Part shown: positions 53,819-62,387 of the stretch, piece after piece
Position numbering within the stretch: the stretch's first letter is position 1
How the letters are laid out: each line of letters starts with the position of its first letter
Source: an uncultured Porphyromonadaceae bacterium
Lineage (GTDB): Bacteria > Bacteroidota > Bacteroidia > Bacteroidales > Muribaculaceae
Assembly: GCA_947175645.1 (NCBI GenBank)
Contig: CAMWNP010000003.1
Span: 62,001-126,000, forward strand
Direction: 5' to 3'
Length of the DNA: 64,000 bases
Translations under genes and position numbers: made by a program
Notes under the pieces: model-generated
Seen by the model: the letters and a program-made list of their open reading frames with translations, nothing else
Told to the model about the DNA's origin: nothing
The model's database searches: none

Positions 53819-54364
53819 TTAAATTTTTATCTGAGGCACGGTTTCCCATGCGCGGTTGTCAAACTTGAATATGTCAGGCTCAAGACGCACGGCAGTAAGC
53901 GAAGTAAGCACGGGGGGAGTGCCGGAACGGTCATGCGCGAAGAGGGTTATGAAACGTGGCGAATTCAGGAATGCCACGGGATTCATGCGCCCGGCCCTGG
54001 TGAACGGGTTTGTCTGAAGTTTCATCAGCGGGCTCTCAGGATCGGTTATCAGTGCTACCGGCAATGGATTGCCTTCAATGGTAATACTTATGACGCGCCT
54101 TACATCCTCGGGCAGACTGAGGGTAACTGCACCGGTGCCGGGGATTATTTCCATTATGGTGTCAGCCGAGACATCCTCCGTGTGAAGCCAATCCGGAGGG
54201 GCGGTGTCAATGAGGCGCGCATACCACTGGAGTATATCCTCCTTGAGTTGGGTGTCTATATCCGGACCGTCCATGCGCTCAACCACACAGTCATCGCGCA
54301 ACGGTTCCAGGAAGCGACGTCGTCTGAACTCTTCGAGCAGTTGTTTTAAAGTGTAATTGTTCAT
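53819..54364 (-). CDS. Putative head-completion / connector-like protein, 181 residues
   Basis: The protein has no signal peptide. An N-terminal helical part (LKQLLEEFRRRRFLEPL) is followed by a helix-rich segment (TQLKEDILQWYARLIDTAPP) and a beta-rich half (IIPGTGAVTLSLPEDVRRVI). Size, layout and place between the capsid-like and portal-like genes suggest the adaptor that bridges portal and tail, but the family is not recognised. Three bases separate it from the portal-like gene. Confidence 0.45.
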   Translation of the reverse strand: MNNYTLKQLLEEFRRRRFLEPLRDDCVVERMDGPDIDTQLKEDILQWYARLIDTAPPDWLHTEDVSADTIMEIIPGTGAVTLSLPEDVRRVISITIEGNPLPVALITDPESPLMKLQTNPFTRAGRMNPVAFLNSPRFITLFAHDRSGTPPVLTSLTAVRLEPDIFKFDNRAWETVPQIKI

Positions 54365-54381
54365 GGTAAATTATAAGAAAA

Positions 54382-54493
54382 CGGTGTGTCATAATAATCC
54401 ATCAGTGTGGTTGCGTCTGGAATCCGGCTTTACGGTATGCATCCCTTCAACCTCATCCGCTGCGCCTTGCTTCTGACTTATTATGACACACCG
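54382..54493. repeat. Perfect 16-bp inverted repeat enclosing 80 bp
   Basis: CGGTGTGTCATAATAA (54382-54397) and TTATTATGACACACCG (54478-54493) are exact reverse complements. The 80-bp interior has no gene. The element fills the gap between the capsid-like gene (stop at 54510) and the connector-like gene. No target-site duplication is seen (AGAAA left, CCCCA right), so an RNA structure is more likely than a mobile element. Confidence 0.85.
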
Positions 54494-54509
54494 CCCCAAT
54501 TGGAAAGAA

Positions 54510-55721
54510 TTATTTACATACTATTCGGAGATGGGCACCGGGATGACGCAGCACGATGCATGATGCCTCTGTGACAACAACAGCCTCGGTGTTTCGGACG
54601 CCTGAGGTTCGGAGGTCAAGGCGGTCGATGTGGAGGGGAGTGTGGACATATTTGGTGATGAATTCAGGGTCGATGACCATGCCGTCGTTGCTGTGTCCGC
54701 ACTGATCAAACAGTTCGCTCATGATTATGTAGAGGGTTCCGAACTTTGTGACATACTCCGTGAAGTCGATACCCCAACGGGTTACAACCTGAGTGGCGGT
54801 GACCACTTTAGTGAATTCCAGATTGTGGATCATGCGTATCAAACCGCTGCCGGCAATAAGGATTTTCTTGGATGAACCGCAACTTTCGGTGAAAGCGGTG
54901 CGACAGAGGTCGATCATTTCCGCTTCCTGGAAGGTGTCAGCGCCAATCTGTATTTCTCGTCCGGCCTGCCACCAGATGCCGCCGGTGAGCATGATTTCCT
55001 CATTCTTGTCAGGAGCCATGAATCGTGTGCGGTGACCGAAGAGGAAAGATTTCTCCATTGACAGGCGCATGTCAGTGATTGCCACCTCTTCCTGGTCGTT
55101 GAATGTCCAGTTCACCTCCTTGTCGGCCATGCGCTGGATTGTGCTCTGTTCAATCTGAGTCTTGAAAATCTGGCAGAGGTTACTCTCTTTCTGGGGGAGA
55201 GCCTCGAACTGAGGAGTCTGCACGTCAAGTTCAGTGGCTGCGCGTCCCATGCGTATGATGCTCTTCTTGCTGAGTTCCGAGGCCTGGGGGAAAGTGCCGA
55301 TTCCGTCCACTGAGTTGTTGATGGCGATTACCTTAATGGTGTCCATGTCAACGCTGAGCACATACACAATGAGGTTTACTTTCCGTCCGCCGTTCTGAAT
55401 GGTGACTGCCGGGAAAATGGCGGTGTCGGTGGGCTGGAAAACGCCGGTTTTGTTGAGCGTGAGGTCGGCCACATAGAACCCATTCACCGGTTCGGCAGAG
55501 ATTGAAGCGCTTTTGACTGCTGCCGAAGTAGGTTTTGTGTCGACTGTATAGTATTCGACCTGCATGTTGTTGACCGGACGTGACTGAGCCAGACGTGTGA
55601 TCTGATCAATGGGCGTTGACATAGGTCTGATTTTGACCACACGCTGATCAATTTCATTGCGGAGAAGTTCCGGAGAGAGTTCGCGGGTGTCTGTGGTGGT
55701 GAGTGGTTTGTTGTTAAGCAT
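54510..55721 (-). CDS. Putative major capsid protein (HK97-fold / SU10-DUF5309 type)
   Basis: The protein has 403 residues, no signal peptide. After an N-terminal arm, IRPMSTPIDQITRLAQSRPV (31-50) and QVEYYTVDTKPTSAA (54-68) match the start of SU10-like and crAss-like major capsid proteins. The centre carries repeated strands and NWTFNDQEEVAITDMRLSME (about 205-224) with KSFLFGHRTRF, the end returns to mixed strands (HTPLHIDRLDLRTSG). This is the commonest virion protein, so its presence without terminase, tail or lysis genes is notable. The assignment is by pattern only. Confidence 0.55.
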   Translation of the reverse strand: MLNNKPLTTTDTRELSPELLRNEIDQRVVKIRPMSTPIDQITRLAQSRPVNNMQVEYYTVDTKPTSAAVKSASISAEPVNGFYVADLTLNKTGVFQPTDTAIFPAVTIQNGGRKVNLIVYVLSVDMDTIKVIAINNSVDGIGTFPQASELSKKSIIRMGRAATELDVQTPQFEALPQKESNLCQIFKTQIEQSTIQRMADKEVNWTFNDQEEVAITDMRLSMEKSFLFGHRTRFMAPDKNEEIMLTGGIWWQAGREIQIGADTFQEAEMIDLCRTAFTESCGSSKKILIAGSGLIRMIHNLEFTKVVTATQVVTRWGIDFTEYVTKFGTLYIIMSELFDQCGHSNDGMVIDPEFITKYVHTPLHIDRLDLRTSGVRNTEAVVVTEASCIVLRHPGAHLRIVCK

Positions 55722-55767
55722 AGTGATTAAGAGATTTGAAATGTTTGAAAAATAGAGTTACTTGCGG

Positions 55768-56037
55768 TTAATCCCATACGGAGCGACGTCGGTTTGCCAG
55801 AAACGGCTCCGTTACAACCTCTTCAGGTTTAGGTTCGGGTTGCTCCCCTAAAACGGGTGAATCCATGGCTGCAGTGGCTATTTCAGAACGGGCGCGGTCA
55901 TAACCGCGTTGTTCCGCTTCTGCAAGCATGCTCTCCAGAGCCGCCAGATCAAGAGAGGTGGGAGTGGGGAAGTCCGAGGGTTGCGATTCAGGGATTGGCT
56001 GTGTGGACTCGTTTAAAGTGAGTTCTTCGTTTTCCAT
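55768..56037 (-). CDS. Small acidic protein, scaffold-like, first gene of the capsid operon
   Basis: The protein has 89 residues, rich in Glu, Pro and Ser, with one predicted helix (ALESMLAEAEQRGYDRARSE) and a short basic end (ANRRRSVWD). Acidic, partly disordered proteins encoded just before the capsid gene often act as scaffolds; that is the only ground for the suggestion. It lies 46 nt upstream of the capsid-like gene. Confidence 0.5.
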   Translation of the reverse strand: MENEELTLNESTQPIPESQPSDFPTPTSLDLAALESMLAEAEQRGYDRARSEIATAAMDSPVLGEQPEPKPEEVVTEPFLANRRRSVWD

Positions 56038-56066
56038 AATTGATTAAGAGTTTTGATTACAGTTGC

Positions 56067-56115
56067 TGTCAATTGACACTGCAAAGTTACAACCGGATTA
56101 TCCCTTTCCGACAAA
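56067..56115 (-). promoter_or_regulatory. Capsid-operon promoter with operator-like palindrome
   Basis: On the minus strand TTTG (56115-56112), a 22-bp spacer (one longer than usual) and TAACTTTG (56089-56082). The palindrome TGTCAATTGACA (56078-56067) lies 3 bp after the -7 box, over the transcription start, where a repressor would block initiation. The ATG follows at 56037. Confidence 0.5.
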
Positions 56116-56259
56116 AAATTATCACAGGGTCAGCCTTTGGATATCAGACAATTAACATTTCCGGCTATCCGATATTGTGCTGATATATAGAGGTGTGGAC
56201 AGTTGAGGGTCTTTGGATTTAACGACCGTTAATTATACGGAAAAAATCGTTTCGGGCAA

Positions 56260-56292
56260 TAAAAAACCGAAGTTTTTTTGAAACCTCGGTTG
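56260..56292 (-). terminator. Terminator of the DUF4919 operon
   Basis: On the minus strand AACCGAGG and CTTCGGTT (one mismatch) pair around an 11-nt loop, followed by TTTTTTATT. It lies 33 nt past the DUF4919 stop and separates that operon from the capsid promoter. Confidence 0.75.
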
Positions 56293-56324
56293 GAAAATGT
56301 CAGTGAATGAAATGGGAAACGGGC

Positions 56325-57041
56325 TTACTGCTGTTCCGGGAACTTGCGATAGTATTCCTCAAGCAGGTTCTTGATGTTGAAGAAGTATCCTTCAGGCGAT
56401 TTGGCGTTCTGCGACGAAATCGAGATATAGTCAAAATAGGGTTCCACATACTGCTGGCCGGTTGCCACATTACCCAGGAAGTTGATGATGTTATACTCGT
56501 GGCGCGGATTGATGACGAACCATGCGTTATCTGTGTCCACCCCTGTGCCGGTGCTGACTATAGCCTCCAGCAGGTGGTTCAGACGGTATTGCCATATGGC
56601 GGCTTTGTTTACCTTTCCGCGCTTATCCAGTGCATAAATCAGATAACTCATCTGGTTAAGGTCGAAGGGGTCATCGGCCAAAGCCGTCTCGGCATGGGTG
56701 ATGATGGTGTCAAGTTGGGCGCGGGTGTGGCTGTGCTGCTGATAAAGATCCTGTAGTTTGGCGTCAGTTTCAGTATGGCGGTATGGGTTGTAATCTTCCT
56801 GGAAAACCGTGCCGAGATACAGATAGCGGAACTGCGGGAGCGTCATGACGGTGTCGTTCCTCTGATACATCTCCATCAGACGCGGGTAGTAATATTGCGA
56901 ACGTGGGTCATTGACTTCCCGCTTTATCTGTTCCATGTCGGGGCGCTCTATCGTTATCTTGTTTTCGCCACGTCGCACGGGGGCGGCGCAGACAGATAGT
57001 GACGTCAAAGTCACGGCTATGATCAGCAATATCTTTTTCAT
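56325..57041 (-). CDS. DUF4919 family exported protein
   Basis: The protein has 238 residues and a signal peptide (1-19, SVCAAP). The body is helical with TPR-like spacing: QYYYPRLMEMYQRNDTVM, FRYLYLGTVFQEDYNPYR, ALADDPFDLNQMSYLIYALD. DUF4919 is a Bacteroidales family of unknown function. Its start overlaps the DUF456-like gene by 4 nt (ATGA), so both form an operon ending at the hairpin at 56260-56292. Confidence 0.75.
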   Translation of the reverse strand: MKKILLIIAVTLTSLSVCAAPVRRGENKITIERPDMEQIKREVNDPRSQYYYPRLMEMYQRNDTVMTLPQFRYLYLGTVFQEDYNPYRHTETDAKLQDLYQQHSHTRAQLDTIITHAETALADDPFDLNQMSYLIYALDKRGKVNKAAIWQYRLNHLLEAIVSTGTGVDTDNAWFVINPRHEYNIINFLGNVATGQQYVEPYFDYISISSQNAKSPEGYFFNIKNLLEEYYRKFPEQQ

Positions 57042-57511
57042 TGTAATATTCCAATTAATGTTATACCCATGAGGGTGTAAGTCACTACCATGGGGAGCAA
57101 GGCGGGGGCCACAGCCTGGAAGGTACCGCGGTCAATGGCTACACGCCGGCTGCGGAAGAAAAACAGAGCCCCGGCAGCAGAGCCCGCCAACGGACCGAGT
57201 GCAACCGTATTAACCGTTGCACCTACCGCCACGGCTACAACTGTTCCGGCAATACCACCGATAGCCATAAAGCGTCGCATATTTGCGGTAAGAATAGCCT
57301 TGTCGCCACGTATACGGCTAATTACCAGCAGGATGATGGTGAATGTCAGCCAGAACATCAGTTGCGATGAACTGACGTGCAGATAGCCGCTGCGGTTCAT
57401 TGCCCACACTCCGAAGAGAGCGAAAATCATTGACGATGTCAGCGGCATGAATGTAAGGACTAAAGCCGCTGACAACATGAGAACTCCTATGACCAGTAAA
57501 GTTGTTGCCAT
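57038..57511 (-). CDS. DUF456-like small membrane protein
   Basis: The protein has 157 residues and about four to five membrane segments, with glycine-rich helices (AIGGIAGTVVAVAVGATVNT, PLAGSAAGALFFF) as in DUF456. Function unknown. A TAAATTTG -7 box lies at 57599-57592 on the minus strand, about 80 nt before the start. Confidence 0.65.
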   Translation of the reverse strand: MATTLLVIGVLMLSAALVLTFMPLTSSMIFALFGVWAMNRSGYLHVSSSQLMFWLTFTIILLVISRIRGDKAILTANMRRFMAIGGIAGTVVAVAVGATVNTVALGPLAGSAAGALFFFRSRRVAIDRGTFQAVAPALLPMVVTYTLMGITLIGILQ

Positions 57512-57810
57512 ATTATTATGACCACCGAGGGTAAAAATAGTTTAGAGCCGAATTTGAAAAATTTGTTAAAAAATCGGTTTGTTATGGTTAGCAAATTTAC
57601 TGCTTTTTTGCGAAATAAGATTCCACATCCACACATCTAATTATATTAAAATTCTATAAATACGACAAAAAGGAGAGTACTTTAGCAGAAATCTCCAATC
57701 TTTACCTCTCTGATTTTGTAAAATTGTTTGTAACTTTGCACCAAATATCTAAAAATACGCTCACGTTAAAAATTAATTTATCACGACAATCAGTAAACAG
57801 ACATAAAAAT
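57512..57810. other. Divergent intergenic region before the RND operon
   Basis: This 299-bp AT-rich gap holds a leftward -7 box (TAAATTTG, 57599-57592) and a rightward one (TAACTTTG, 57731-57738) about 73 nt before the membrane-fusion gene. Neither has a TTTG at the usual distance. A weak inverted repeat, GGAGA (about 57672) and TCTCC (about 57692), lies between them. No regulator gene of TetR or MarR type adjoins the operon. Confidence 0.5.
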
Positions 57811-58977
57811 ATGAAAGCAACTTTCCAATCTGTAGCAATTTTGGTTGCCTCGGCCTCAGCGGCACTATTCGCTGCTTGCGGCGGCTCAAACGGCAACGGT
57901 CAGCAAATGCAGCAGACGGCACCTCAGATTGCCGTCATCACAGTGGAGCAGGGCAGTTCCGACCTTATTTCGGCTTACCCTGCCACAATAAAAGGTAAAA
58001 CAGATATCGATATCCGTCCGCAGGTTTCCGGATTCATCACAAAAGTACACGTGGACGAAGGTCAGCACGTAAGAAAAGGCCAGACCCTGTTCACGCTTGA
58101 CCAGGTTCAGTTCCAGGCTGCTGTTGATCAGGCGAAGGCTGCAGTGGCTCTGGCTCAGACAGGTGTCAACACAGCATCGCTCACCGCAAAGACAAAGCAG
58201 GATCTTTTTGATAAAAACATTATCAGCGAATATGAGAATCAACTGGCTCAGAATTCACTGGCTCAGGCAAAGGCTCAACTCGCTCAGGCGCAGGCCGGAC
58301 TGGTGACCGCGCAGAAAAACCTCGCTTACACCGTTGTTACCGCTCCCAGTGACGGCGTTGTGGGAAAAATCCCCAACCGTGAAGGTTCGCTTGCTTCACC
58401 CTCAATGGCACAGCCTCTTACAACAGTCAGCGACACAGGTGATGTCTATGCCTACTTCTCACTGACAGAAAAGGATCTTCTGAACATGACTTCCAATGGT
58501 GAGGCTACTCTTGAGGCACGCATTCAGGCTATGCCTGACGTACAACTCCGTCTTGCCGACGGTTCAATCTACCCCATCACCGGTAAGGTAGCGACTGTTT
58601 CAGGTGTGATTGACAATGCCACCGGCTCATCAACGGTTCGCGCACTGTTCAAGAATTCAAACGGTATGCTTCGCAGTGGCTCTACAGGTCAGGTGCTTAT
58701 TCCCAATCACCTTGATAACATCATCAGCATACCACAGAAGGCGACTTCCGAAATCCAGGGTAAGAAATTCGTTTACGTTGTCAACGACAGCAATAAGGTT
58801 GCGTCAGTTCCGGTGGAGATCTCGCCCGTTGATGATGGCAAGAACTATATTGTCCTCTCAGGTCTGGAACCCGGACAGAGAATTGCAGTGGAAGGTGTGG
58901 GCACAATCGTACGTGACGGCATAACCATCACTCCCACCGACCCCGCCCAGAAGCAACAGCAGCAACAACAGCAGTAA
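57811..58977 (+). CDS. RND efflux periplasmic adaptor (membrane fusion) lipoprotein, AcrA/MexA type
   Basis: The protein has 388 residues from ATG 57811. The signal sequence ends LFAAC, giving a lipoprotein attached through Cys22. Order: beta-barrel and lipoyl halves (PQVSGFITKVHVDEGQHVRK, about 71-90), a helical hairpin with Ala/Gln repeats (about 105-165), the second lipoyl half (VTAPSDGVVGKIPNREGSLA), and the membrane-proximal part. The end is a run of seven Gln. It bridges the RND pump and the outer-membrane channel. 37 nt separate it from the pump gene. Confidence 0.92.
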   Translation: MKATFQSVAILVASASAALFAACGGSNGNGQQMQQTAPQIAVITVEQGSSDLISAYPATIKGKTDIDIRPQVSGFITKVHVDEGQHVRKGQTLFTLDQVQFQAAVDQAKAAVALAQTGVNTASLTAKTKQDLFDKNIISEYENQLAQNSLAQAKAQLAQAQAGLVTAQKNLAYTVVTAPSDGVVGKIPNREGSLASPSMAQPLTTVSDTGDVYAYFSLTEKDLLNMTSNGEATLEARIQAMPDVQLRLADGSIYPITGKVATVSGVIDNATGSSTVRALFKNSNGMLRSGSTGQVLIPNHLDNIISIPQKATSEIQGKKFVYVVNDSNKVASVPVEISPVDDGKNYIVLSGLEPGQRIAVEGVGTIVRDGITITPTDPAQKQQQQQQQ

Positions 58978-59014
58978 TCTTTTCTGCACTATTTAAACAT
59001 TTCAACTTGCAAAA

Positions 59015-62000
59015 ATGAAATTAGATACCTTTATAAACCGACCGGTGCTATCCACGGTGATCTCAATTTTCATCGTACTGCTGGGTATCATCGGACTTGT
59101 TTCACTCCCCGTCACACAGTTCCCTGACATTGCGCCACCAACAATCTCGGTTTCTACGACTTACACCGGTGCGAACGCTCAGTCAGTGCTTAACTCCGTC
59201 ATAGCCCCTCTGGAGGAGGCCATCAACGGTGCGGAGGGTATGACCTACATGGAATCCACAGCCACCAACACCGGTTCGGCACGTATCACCGTATACTTCA
59301 AACAGGGATTTGACCCTGACATGGCGGCGGTCGACGTCCAGAACCGTGTGGCAAAGGCACAGAACCTCCTTCCCGCCGAGGTAACTCAGGTGGGTGTGCT
59401 GACTCAGAAACGTCAGTCATCAATGCTTCTGTCCGTGGGTCTGTACTGCGATAACGGTCAGTACGACATGGCATTCATTGACAACTACATGAAAATCAAC
59501 ATCATCCCGCTTCTGCAGCGTGTAAATGGCGTGGGTGACGTAATGTCGTTCGGTGCGGACTACTCCATGCGTATATGGCTGAAGCCCAATGTGATGGCTC
59601 AATATAACCTGATGCCTACGGACATTTCTGCCGCTCTTGCCGAACAGAACGTCGAGGCTGCTCCGGGTGCGTTCGGTGAACAGGGTAACCAGTCGTTCCA
59701 ATACACCATTAAATATAAGGGACGTCTTTCAACACCGGAGGAATTCGGTGATATAGTTGTCCGCGCCACCCCTGACGGTGAAGTCCTCTATCTGAAGGAT
59801 GTCGCCGATATAGAACTCGGCCGTGTGACATACGGATTCAAGAACACTCTTAACGGCTATCCCGCTACCACCGCCATCGTGTTCCAGACCGCAGGTTCTA
59901 ACGCCACCCAGATTATCAATGACTGTTTGAAAACAGTCAAAGAGGCTGACAAGAATCTTCCCAACGGTTTGAAAACCGCCATTGTCATGAATAATAATGA
60001 CTTCCTGGATGCATCAATCCATGAGGTTGTGAAAACTCTTATCGAGGCATTCATTCTTGTGTTCTTCGTGGTGTATGTGTTCCTTCAGGACTTCCGCTCG
60101 ACCATCATCCCAGCCATAGCAATTCCTGTGGCGTTGGTGGGTACGTTCTTCTTCATGAACCTTATCGGATTCTCCGTGAACCTCATCACCCTTTCCGCGC
60201 TTGTGCTTGCAATCGCCATTGTGGTCGATGACGCCATTGTGGTGGTCGAGGCTGTCCACGCCAAACTTGATGCCGGGTACAAGAGTGCACGCAAAGCGTC
60301 AATCGATGCCATGAGCGAGATTGGAGGTGCAATCCTTTCAATCACCCTGGTAATGATGCTCGTGTTCATTCCTGTGTCATTCATGACCGGAACATCCGGT
60401 GTGTTCTACCGTCAGTTCGGTCTGACAATGGCAATAGCAATCGGTCTGTCGGCTCTGAACGCGCTTACCCTTTCACCGGCTCTCTGTGCAGTATTCCTCA
60501 AGGGTCATGACAATAACGATTCTCTCAAGGACCGTGTGGCACAGTCTATGGGTACCGCGGCGGAAACCATGAAGAAACGTTACGTTTTTGCAGTAAACAT
60601 GCATCCGCTCATCACAACCGTTGCTCTGGTTGGTACCATCACCTGCATGATCATGGGCTGGTTCTCAACCACTTTCGACTGGAAGGCAATCGTGGCCATC
60701 GTATGTGCGGTGATAACCATCGTGGGAATCTTCTCTCCCCGCTTCCACAAGGCGTTTGAAAAAACCTTCGGAGCACTGTTGAGAAAATATTCCGGAGCCA
60801 CAGGATTCTTCAACCGTCACAAAGTGTCGGTATTCGTGATGGTAGGTCTTTCCATCGCCGCTCTGGTGGTGCTGATGCGCAATACTCCCCAGGCTCTTGT
60901 TCCTGATGAAGATACAGGTATGATTTTCGTTATGGTGGATATGCCTCCGGGCACATCACAGGAACGCACGTTTGAAGTGCTTGACCAGACCGACGAGATT
61001 ATCCGCTCCGTTCCGGGAGTGCTTTACTCCATGAAAATCGCCGGTTATAGTTTCATCGCCGGTGAAGGTGCCACCTACGGTACATTCCTTGTGAAACTCA
61101 AGCCATGGGATGAACGTACATCCGCTTCTGAATCTTCGCAGGCCATTCTCGGACAGATCTACGGCCGCGCGAGCCAGATGGTCAAGGACGGACGTGTCAT
61201 AGCATTCGCTCCTCCCATGATTTCCGGTTACTCGATCACCAATGGTTTTGAACTTAAGATGCAGGACCGTACGGGTGGCGACATCAATGAATTCTTCGCA
61301 ATCGTCCAGGGATTCCTCGCTCAACTCAACCAGCAGCCGGAAATTCAGGTGGCTTACACCACGTTCAACCCCACCTTCCCCCAATATATGGTGGATATCG
61401 ATGCCGCCAAGGCTAAAGCGGCAGGTATTTCTCCGCAGACAATCCTGCAGACTCTCCAGGGCTACTACGGTGGTATGTATGTCTCCAACTTCAACAGATT
61501 CGGTAAAATCTACCGCGTCATGATGCAGGCTAATCCGGAATCCCGTGTATCTCCTGAAACCCTCTCCGCAATAAAAATTCGCAATGGCTCGGAAATGGCT
61601 TCGCTGGAGAACTACGTGACCCTTACCCGTGTTTACGGTCCTGACCTCCTTAACCGTTTCAACATGTTCCAGTCAATATCAGTGACCGGTAATCCCGCTC
61701 CCGGCTATTCTTCAGGAGAGGCGCTTGCTGCCATTGAACGTGTTGCATCACAGACTCTTCCCCAGGGCTACGGTTATGAATACTCAGGTATGACACGTGA
61801 ACAGGCGCAGACTTCAGGCAGTTCAACAGCCATCATCTTCGGTCTGTGCTTCCTGTTCGTATACCTCCTTCTCTCAGCCCAGTATGAAAGTTATATCCTT
61901 CCCTGGGCAGTGCTCCTTTCAATTCCGTTCGGTTTGATGGGTACGTTTATCTTCGCTGACCTCAAGGGTATAACCAACAACGTTTACCTCCAGATTGCGC

Positions 62001-62383
62001 TCATCATGCTCATCGGTCTGTTGGCCAAGAATGCCATCCTTATCGTTGAGTTCGCGCTTGACCGCCGCAAGACAGGTATGTCTATCGTCAACGCCGCGCT
62101 ATCCGGTGCTACAGCACGTCTGCGACCCATTCTTATGACCTCTCTGGCCCTCATCATCGGTTTGTTGCCCATGATGTTCGCCCACGGTGCGGGTGCTAAC
62201 GGTAACCAGGCGCTCGGTACGGGAGCCATTGGCGGTATGTTGATCGGTATGATCTTCCAGGTGCTCTTCGTGCCCGCTCTCTTCATCACCTTCCAGATTA
62301 TACAGGAAAAGATATCACCAATCAAGTGGAAGGACACCGACAACTCCGGAATTGAATCTGAATTGGAACAACTTTCAAGATAA
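59015..62383 (+). CDS. RND multidrug efflux pump, AcrB/HAE1 type, with extra membrane hairpin
   Basis: The protein has 1122 residues; HAE1 pumps are normally 1030-1060. Start MKLDTFINRPVLSTVISIFI, TM4 with the proton-carrying VVDDAIVVVEAVH (about 402-414), TM10 with GLLAKNAILIVEFALDRRK. The surplus is an insertion at about 520-585 between TM6 and TM7, holding two added hydrophobic stretches (PLITTVALVGTITCMIMGWF and WKAIVAIVCAVITIVGIFS). It trades protons for drugs or bile-type compounds. The outer-membrane gene follows after 4 nt. Confidence 0.92.
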   Translation: MKLDTFINRPVLSTVISIFIVLLGIIGLVSLPVTQFPDIAPPTISVSTTYTGANAQSVLNSVIAPLEEAINGAEGMTYMESTATNTGSARITVYFKQGFDPDMAAVDVQNRVAKAQNLLPAEVTQVGVLTQKRQSSMLLSVGLYCDNGQYDMAFIDNYMKINIIPLLQRVNGVGDVMSFGADYSMRIWLKPNVMAQYNLMPTDISAALAEQNVEAAPGAFGEQGNQSFQYTIKYKGRLSTPEEFGDIVVRATPDGEVLYLKDVADIELGRVTYGFKNTLNGYPATTAIVFQTAGSNATQIINDCLKTVKEADKNLPNGLKTAIVMNNNDFLDASIHEVVKTLIEAFILVFFVVYVFLQDFRSTIIPAIAIPVALVGTFFFMNLIGFSVNLITLSALVLAIAIVVDDAIVVVEAVHAKLDAGYKSARKASIDAMSEIGGAILSITLVMMLVFIPVSFMTGTSGVFYRQFGLTMAIAIGLSALNALTLSPALCAVFLKGHDNNDSLKDRVAQSMGTAAETMKKRYVFAVNMHPLITTVALVGTITCMIMGWFSTTFDWKAIVAIVCAVITIVGIFSPRFHKAFEKTFGALLRKYSGATGFFNRHKVSVFVMVGLSIAALVVLMRNTPQALVPDEDTGMIFVMVDMPPGTSQERTFEVLDQTDEIIRSVPGVLYSMKIAGYSFIAGEGATYGTFLVKLKPWDERTSASESSQAILGQIYGRASQMVKDGRVIAFAPPMISGYSITNGFELKMQDRTGGDINEFFAIVQGFLAQLNQQPEIQVAYTTFNPTFPQYMVDIDAAKAKAAGISPQTILQTLQGYYGGMYVSNFNRFGKIYRVMMQANPESRVSPETLSAIKIRNGSEMASLENYVTLTRVYGPDLLNRFNMFQSISVTGNPAPGYSSGEALAAIERVASQTLPQGYGYEYSGMTREQAQTSGSSTAIIFGLCFLFVYLLLSAQYESYILPWAVLLSIPFGLMGTFIFADLKGITNNVYLQIALIMLIGLLAKNAILIVEFALDRRKTGMSIVNAALSGATARLRPILMTSLALIIGLLPMMFAHGAGANGNQALGTGAIGGMLIGMIFQVLFVPALFITFQIIQEKISPIKWKDTDNSGIESELEQLSR

Positions 62384-62387
62384 GAAC

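Noticed and set aside
53726-54349. 207-codon plus-strand frame opposite the connector- and portal-like genes
   Set aside because: It spans the boundary of two tightly spaced minus-strand genes and has no family signature.
51316-56324. Attachment sites flanking the capsid island
   Set aside because: I compared 51230-51390 with 56040-56324 and saw no direct repeat longer than chance, and no tRNA gene at either side.
58951-58974. CAG/CAA tract at the end of the RND adaptor gene as a phase-variation switch
   Set aside because: The codons are mixed CAA and CAG, the unit is three bases so length change keeps the frame, and it lies at the dispensable C-terminus.
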